This document shows positions 6,923 to 10,311 of a stretch of 10,311 nt of DNA, in pieces. The number at the start of each line of letters is the position of its first letter. Position 1 is the first letter of the stretch. Both the position numbers and the translations under genes were made by a program. The notes below the pieces were generated by a model. The model was not told the DNA's origin and made no database searches. It saw only the letters and a list, made by a program, of their open reading frames with translations. Source of the DNA: CBDFKU01 sp965248975 (GTDB taxonomy: Bacteria; Chloroflexota; Dehalococcoidia; Lucifugimonadales; JAGWBF01); assembly GCA_965248975.1 (NCBI GenBank), contig CBDFKU010000001.1, positions 1 to 10,311 on the forward strand, read 5' to 3'.

Positions 6923-8329
6923 CTAGGCGTACTGGTAGTCTCGCAAGGAGACGATAAGCTGGAACATCTCAAGGACGCGACCCGTGGCGGTTGCGCCGTC
7001 CCCTTCGGGACCCCAGCTAAGTGGCCCGCCTGTGTTGGCGTGATCCACCAGCTCTGACTTGGTGTCCGGTCCGATCTCCAGAGGGCCCATGAGGTCGAGG
7101 CAGGAGTCCACGAACCCCTCGGGGGACTGGTTTCCCTTGGAGCGCAGGGTGGCGATCAGCGACTGGACGCCCGGCCGGCTGGTGTCGGAGATCAGGTCGG
7201 CGGTGAAGTTGACCCGCCTCATCAGGGAACCACTGTTTATCCACTCGGCCCCGGTGTGCCAGCCCTCCACGCTGGGGGGATTCATCAGGTCCTGTCCCAT
7301 GTAGCCCGTCTGCTTGGCCAGCTCGCCGAAGCCGGGCGCGGGGAACTCGAAGCCTCCCACCAGCCTGACGGTACCGATCACCACCTCGATGGGGCTCTTT
7401 ATCTTGGAGAACCTGGCGTCCTTGAAGAAGTCGGAGTTGAACAGTACCCGCATCACCGATCGGATGTCGTAGTCGGAATCGGTGAATGTCTTGGCCAGAG
7501 TGTCGATGGCCTGGGGGTCTCTTGGTGGGGTCACCTGCCAGGCCGGGACCTGGGCCTCGTCGGCCACGAAGAAGTTGTACACATGGCGGGAGATGAACCT
7601 GGCCGTGGCCGGCTGCTGGCAGACGATGTCGATGATGTCTTCTCCGTTTAACCGCCCCGTGTGGCCCAGGAAGGTCTTCTCGGTGTCGTCGTGGTCCTCC
7701 GGCTTGTACTCGAACTGCCAGTCGAACCGGTTCATCGGGAACCGGGGCAGCCTGGGGGTCATGGTCCAGCCGGTAAAGGCGCGAGAGGCCTCCCGTACGT
7801 CGGTTTCGGTGTAGTTGCCCACGCCCATGCTGAACAGCTCCAGCAACTCTCGGCCCCAGTTCTCGTTGACCGCGTCGGCGTGGTTTTCGTTGTTGTCCAG
7901 CCAGTAGAGCATGGCCGGGTTCTTGGAAAGCTCCATCAGCAGACCGCGGTAATTGCCCATCCCCTGCTCTCGGAACAGGTTGATCATGTCCATGATCTCG
8001 TCGTAGCAATCGACCTTGGACACTCCAGTGGCGAAGACGTGGTGCCAGAAGACCACCATCTTCTCCTCCAGAGGCTTCTTGGAATTGATCATATGGAAGA
8101 GCCATTGGGCGCTTCCCATCCCCGACACAGTTCCGGATTTCCAGGCCCATGGGTGGTACCGCATCAACTCGAGGGTGTCGGTGGATTCCTGGTCTCCGGG
8201 GTTCAGCAGATCCTCCACCGTCGCTTCGTAGCCCCTGGCGACCCGTGTCTCCAGCTCTTCGCGTGTGGCTCCGAAGCCGGCCCGTCGCATGAGGTGCGCC
8301 ATCAAAGCTATGTCATCGGCGTGTGCCAT
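6923..8329 (-). CDS. DUF1800 family protein
   Basis: A 468-residue protein from ATG at 8329. It shows the DUF1800 (PF08811) conserved blocks: HLMRRAGFGATREELE at the N-terminus, EEKMVVFWHHVFATG near residues 88-102, NENWGRELLELFSMGVGNYTE in the middle, the EASRAFTGW block just after it, ARFISRHVYNFFV, and PPSVEGWHTGAEWI toward the C-terminus. The molecular function of the family is unknown. It is often exported and paired with a DUF1501 protein in Planctomycetes, Proteobacteria and others. Here no signal peptide or membrane segment is seen and no DUF1501 gene is next to it. ATG at 8335 is also in frame, but GGAGG (8338-8342) is only two bases from it and eight from the ATG at 8329, so 8329 is preferred. 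A hairpin follows the stop. Confidence 0.9.
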   Translation of the reverse strand: MAHADDIALMAHLMRRAGFGATREELETRVARGYEATVEDLLNPGDQESTDTLELMRYHPWAWKSGTVSGMGSAQWLFHMINSKKPLEEKMVVFWHHVFATGVSKVDCYDEIMDMINLFREQGMGNYRGLLMELSKNPAMLYWLDNNENHADAVNENWGRELLELFSMGVGNYTETDVREASRAFTGWTMTPRLPRFPMNRFDWQFEYKPEDHDDTEKTFLGHTGRLNGEDIIDIVCQQPATARFISRHVYNFFVADEAQVPAWQVTPPRDPQAIDTLAKTFTDSDYDIRSVMRVLFNSDFFKDARFSKIKSPIEVVIGTVRLVGGFEFPAPGFGELAKQTGYMGQDLMNPPSVEGWHTGAEWINSGSLMRRVNFTADLISDTSRPGVQSLIATLRSKGNQSPEGFVDSCLDLMGPLEIGPDTKSELVDHANTGGPLSWGPEGDGATATGRVLEMFQLIVSLRDYQYA

Positions 8330-8336
8330 TTCCATA

Positions 8337-8343
8337 CCCTCCT
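8337..8343 (-). promoter_or_regulatory. Shine-Dalgarno of the DUF1800 gene, supports the start at 8329
   Basis: AGGAGGG on the minus strand. From its GGAGG core the spacing is eight bases to ATG at 8329 but only two to ATG at 8335, so the second ATG fits better. Confidence 0.65.
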
Positions 8344-8362
8344 GGCTATCGTTTTGCCACTA

Positions 8363-8392
8363 TATATTCCCACTTTCTGCCTGCCATTGCAA
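8363..8392 (-). promoter_or_regulatory. Possible sigma70-like promoter of the DUF1800 gene
   Basis: On the minus strand TTGCAA (8387-8392) and AATATA (8363-8368) are 18 bases apart in an AT-rich patch 34 bases before the start codon. The region from 8336 to 8553 separates divergent genes and must hold promoters for both. No comparable pair stood out for the plus-strand gene. Confidence 0.35.
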
Positions 8393-8553
8393 CAAAAGGA
8401 TCCATATACGCAAGGATTTCCACAAATCCCACCGATGCCCAGGCGGTTGACGGGCGTGGAGACAGCGCCTATTCTTTTCCTTGCCGGAATCCGAATACAG
8501 AAGGCCACCGCGCCTGGCGAATGGCAGACGTGGCCAATATTGGGAGGGACGCC

Positions 8554-9666
8554 ATGACTACCGGACCCATAAACATCTACGAGTACGAGGCCCGAGCCAA
8601 GGAGATCCTGCCAAAGGAGAACTACGACTCCATCGCCGGTGGCGCCGCCGACGAGCTAACCTTGAGGAGGACCCGCACGGTCTACGATTCGATAATGCTG
8701 CGCCCCCGTATGTTGGTTGACATAAGTAACAGGGACCTGTCAACTACCGTGCTGGGACAGCGCATAGAGTTTCCTGTGATGATGGACCCGGCCGGAGGCC
8801 ACACAACGGCTCATCCCGACGGCGAGGTGGCGACCGTCCGTGCCGCCGGCGCTATGGGGACCGTCATGATCCTCAGCTCGGGTTCCGGCCTCACCCTGGA
8901 GGAAGTGGCCGCCGCGGCCAGTGGGCCCATCTGGTTTCAGCTATGGCTGTTCGACGATCGGGAGCTGACCAAGATGATGGCCCAGCGTGCCCAGGAAGCG
9001 GGCTACTCGGCCATATGTGTCACGCTGGACAATACTACACGGGGCAAGCGGGAGCGGAATATCCGTAACCGGCTCTCCGGCGGCCCCCCTGTGAACTACG
9101 CCGGAGTGGTGTCGGACGGAGAGTCCTGGGAGCATAGCTGGAGTGTCCCCAGCGGGATCAACGCCCGCATAAGTCGCTCGGCCACATGGTCGGAGTTGGA
9201 CTGGCTGGCGGCCAACACCTCTCTGCCGATACTGGTCAAGGGCATCATGACTGCGGAGGACGGGCGCCTGTGCGCGGAGCATGGAGTGAAGGCGTGTGTG
9301 GTGTCCAACCACGGAGCCCGCCAGCTGGATACGACCTTCGCGAGCATAGAGGCGCTGCCGGAGGTCGTGGCCGCCGTCGACGGCAAGCTGGAGGTCTACC
9401 TCGACGGCGGCATTCGGCGCGGTACCGACGTGATGAAGGCGCTGGCCCTTGGCGCCCGAGCGGTGCTCATAGGCCGGCCCATGTACTGGGGGCTGGCCGT
9501 GAACGGCGAGGCAGGGCTGCGCGACGTGCTTCAGATGCTGCGGGACGAGCTGGACATGGCCATGGGGATGTGCGGCCGCCCCACCATAAAGGACATCGAC
9601 TCCAGCGTCATAGGCACGGTATCGCCGCTGATGTCGTACGTTGCGGGCACATCTGGTCTGGAATAG
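8554..9666 (+). CDS. FMN-dependent 2-hydroxy-acid dehydrogenase/oxidase family protein with altered substrate pocket
   Basis: A 370-residue protein, normal length for the family of glycolate oxidase, lactate and mandelate dehydrogenase. Aligned by eye to spinach glycolate oxidase, it keeps SNHGARQLD (catalytic H253 and R256), ILVKG (K229, at the flavin N1), D159 and R166 in VTLDNTTRGKRE, AHPDGE, and the phosphate site DGGIRRGTDVMKALALGA. It does not keep the pocket aromatics: active-site Tyr24 matches S26 (YDSIAGGAADE), Trp108 matches G110, and Tyr129 matches W131 (FQLW). FMN binding and hydride transfer are plausible, but the substrate is unlikely to be plain glycolate or lactate. The frame is open further upstream (to 8323), but GGAGG at 8543-8547 lies six bases before ATG at 8554 and the family homology starts there. 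No membrane anchor is seen. It is transcribed divergently from the DUF1800 gene. Confidence 0.9.
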   Translation: MTTGPINIYEYEARAKEILPKENYDSIAGGAADELTLRRTRTVYDSIMLRPRMLVDISNRDLSTTVLGQRIEFPVMMDPAGGHTTAHPDGEVATVRAAGAMGTVMILSSGSGLTLEEVAAAASGPIWFQLWLFDDRELTKMMAQRAQEAGYSAICVTLDNTTRGKRERNIRNRLSGGPPVNYAGVVSDGESWEHSWSVPSGINARISRSATWSELDWLAANTSLPILVKGIMTAEDGRLCAEHGVKACVVSNHGARQLDTTFASIEALPEVVAAVDGKLEVYLDGGIRRGTDVMKALALGARAVLIGRPMYWGLAVNGEAGLRDVLQMLRDELDMAMGMCGRPTIKDIDSSVIGTVSPLMSYVAGTSGLE

Positions 9667-9728
9667 AATGAAGTGGAGCGAGCGGAGTGTAGAACGACGC
9701 TCAGCGTTTTGTTGCCGGAGTAAATAAC

Positions 9729-9935
9729 ATGAAAGTCCGAGTGGTCGTGGAATACGACCCTGAAAGCCGCGATTACGCCGCCTATTGTCCCGAGTTGCCC
9801 GGGTGTACTAGTGCCGGTGATAGTGAGGAAGAGGCGCTGGAGGGTATCAAGGAGGCCATAGCCCTGTATCTTGAGCCATCTCCGACGAAAATCAGTCCTG
9901 ATGGCAAGGTTTTCGAGGTTGAAATTCGCGTCTGA
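9729..9935 (+). CDS. hicB: HicB-family antitoxin, short form
   Basis: A 68-residue protein. The pattern VVVEYDPESRDYAAYCPELPGC followed by TSAGDSEEEALEGIKEAIALYLE is the HicB partial RNase-H-like domain. It is the short form: there is no C-terminal ribbon-helix-helix or helix-turn-helix, so DNA binding and autoregulation by this protein are doubtful. It should bind and neutralise the HicA-like RNase next door. GGAG at 9717-9720 is eight bases before the ATG. The stop shares a base with the next gene start (TGATG), which suggests translational coupling. It starts 62 bp after the dehydrogenase gene on the same strand; whether it has its own promoter is not clear. Confidence 0.86.
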   Translation: MKVRVVVEYDPESRDYAAYCPELPGCTSAGDSEEEALEGIKEAIALYLEPSPTKISPDGKVFEVEIRV

Positions 9936-10162
9936 TGTCTGGAAGAATTCCTCGGATGAGGGCCTCCGAGGTTGCTAGGGTCCTTCTGCGAAACGGCTTT
10001 AGCAAGGTCTCCCAACGCGGCAGTCACCAGAAGTGGCGTAATCCAGACTCTGGTAGGCAAGTGATTGTCCCCTATCACAAAGGCAAGCAACTTCCTCTAG
10101 GAACTCTTAGAAACATCATCGAGGGGAGCGGAATTCCGCCGCCAGAATTCCGCAGTAGTTAG
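9935..10162 (+). CDS. hicA: HicA-family mRNA interferase toxin
   Basis: A 75-residue protein with the double-stranded RNA-binding-like HicA fold signature. ASEVARVLLRNGFSKVSQRG leads to GSHQKW (catalytic H31 in this numbering), then VIVPYHKGKQLPLGTLRNII. HicA toxins cut mRNA and tmRNA in the cytoplasm. The order antitoxin then toxin is the reverse of the classical hicA-hicB order of E. coli but is common among short HicB types. The ATG overlaps the hicB stop by one base. A second in-frame ATG at 9956 has GGAAG ten bases before it and would give 68 residues beginning MRASEV, which is equally plausible. Its stop (10160-10162) overlaps the stop of the convergent amidohydrolase gene. Confidence 0.87.
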   Translation: MSGRIPRMRASEVARVLLRNGFSKVSQRGSHQKWRNPDSGRQVIVPYHKGKQLPLGTLRNIIEGSGIPPPEFRSS

Positions 10163-10311
10163 CAAACTGGCCATCGCTGCGGGAAGGAGACTCCCGCTCG
10201 GGCCAGCAGCTTCTCCCCAATGCCCTGCACCCTCTGGATGAGCTCCCACTCGTCGACGAAGAGGGGCTCACCGCCTTCCACCACGACTCTGCCGTCCACG
10301 ATGACGGTGTG
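10159..10311 (-). CDS. Amidohydrolase family protein, C-terminal 50 residues, entering from right edge
   Basis: On the minus strand an open frame enters from the window edge and ends at TAA (10159-10161). It reads HTVIVDGRVVVEGGEPLFVDE, then a helix WELIQRVQGIGEKLLARAG and the end PQRWPVC. The TVIVDGRVVVEGG strand pair is the closing beta-sandwich of the cytosine deaminase / chlorohydrolase / methylthioadenosine deaminase type of amidohydrolase, where the C-terminus folds back on the N-terminal domain. The catalytic metal site is outside the window, so the substrate cannot be judged. The gene is convergent with hicA and overlaps it by four bases, which leaves no room for a separate terminator between them. 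Confidence 0.75.
   Translation of the reverse strand, partial: HTVIVDGRVVVEGGEPLFVDEWELIQRVQGIGEKLLARAGVSFPQRWPVC

Noticed and set aside
7017..8150. A 377-codon open frame on the minus strand
   Set aside because: It lies wholly inside the DUF1800 gene in another frame on the same strand, is rich in Arg/Gly/Pro as expected for a GC-rich shadow, and has no family pattern.
8323..8553. N-terminal extension of the FMN dehydrogenase frame to 8323
   Set aside because: The extension is open but has no family similarity, overlaps the start of the divergent gene, and a strong ribosome site precedes ATG 8554.
7661..8557. A 298-codon open frame on the plus strand
   Set aside because: It is antisense to the DUF1800 gene and runs through the divergent promoter region; no family motif is seen.
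9302..9328. SNHGARQ instead of the more common SNHGGRQ in the FMN dehydrogenase as an oddity
   Set aside because: Spinach glycolate oxidase has the same Ala, so it is normal variation.
9667..9728. Small hairpin ACGCT-C-AGCGT followed by TTTGTT as a terminator before hicB
   Set aside because: The loop would be a single base or the stem only about four pairs; too weak to call.
1..10311. CRISPR arrays, tRNA or rRNA genes, phage genes, retron-like elements
   Set aside because: No regularly spaced repeats, no tRNA-like cloverleaf or CCA end, and no matching protein families were seen on either strand.

Overview
The window is a mostly GC-rich bacterial segment with tightly packed genes. A 60-base stretch in the first gene counts about 70% GC by eye. 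Most genes lie on the minus strand and read leftward. The content is two class III CoA-transferases, a luciferase-like flavin monooxygenase, a cyclase-family hydrolase, an FMN-dependent 2-hydroxy-acid dehydrogenase, a DUF1800 protein and the end of an amidohydrolase. This resembles the accessory catabolic regions of environmental Chloroflexota (SAR202/Dehalococcoidia type) or similar soil and marine bacteria. That assignment is an inference from gene content; no taxonomic marker is present.

Layout by position. 1-3718 (minus) is a probable three-gene operon read in the order luciferase-like monooxygenase, CoA-transferase without the catalytic Asp, CoA-transferase with it; the last gene runs off the left edge. 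3796-5769 is an AT-richer segment (40-43% GC in two counted stretches). It holds a gene of the archaeal-type IMP cyclohydrolase (PurO) family, split by a 1224-bp IS630-family element and also broken by a frameshift. 5780-6712 (minus) is a cyclase-family (kynurenine formamidase-like) metal hydrolase with a 15-bp tandem repeat directly upstream of its ribosome binding site. 6857-6900 is a perfect 16-bp inverted repeat between it and the DUF1800 gene (6923-8329, minus). From 8336 to 8553 lies a divergent promoter region. 8554-9666 (plus) is the FMN 2-hydroxy-acid dehydrogenase family gene. 9729-10162 (plus) is a HicB/HicA toxin-antitoxin pair, whose end overlaps the end of a convergent amidohydrolase gene that enters from the right edge.

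How the genes may work together. The monooxygenase and the two CoA-transferases probably form one catabolic unit: flavin-dependent oxidation plus CoA activation or transfer on an organic acid. The two transferases look like the two halves of a heteromer, one active and one degenerate. The cyclase and the IMP-cyclohydrolase-like gene are 10 bp apart and were perhaps co-transcribed before the insertion. No substrate can be named from sequence alone.

The best leads are: the insertion that can be undone on paper to restore the reading frame of the PurO-like gene; the Asp-to-Trp change in one of two paired CoA-transferases; and the FMN dehydrogenase that keeps its catalytic His/Arg/Lys/Asp but has lost the aromatic residues that line the substrate pocket. 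I did not find a clearly new multi-gene defence or mobile system here.
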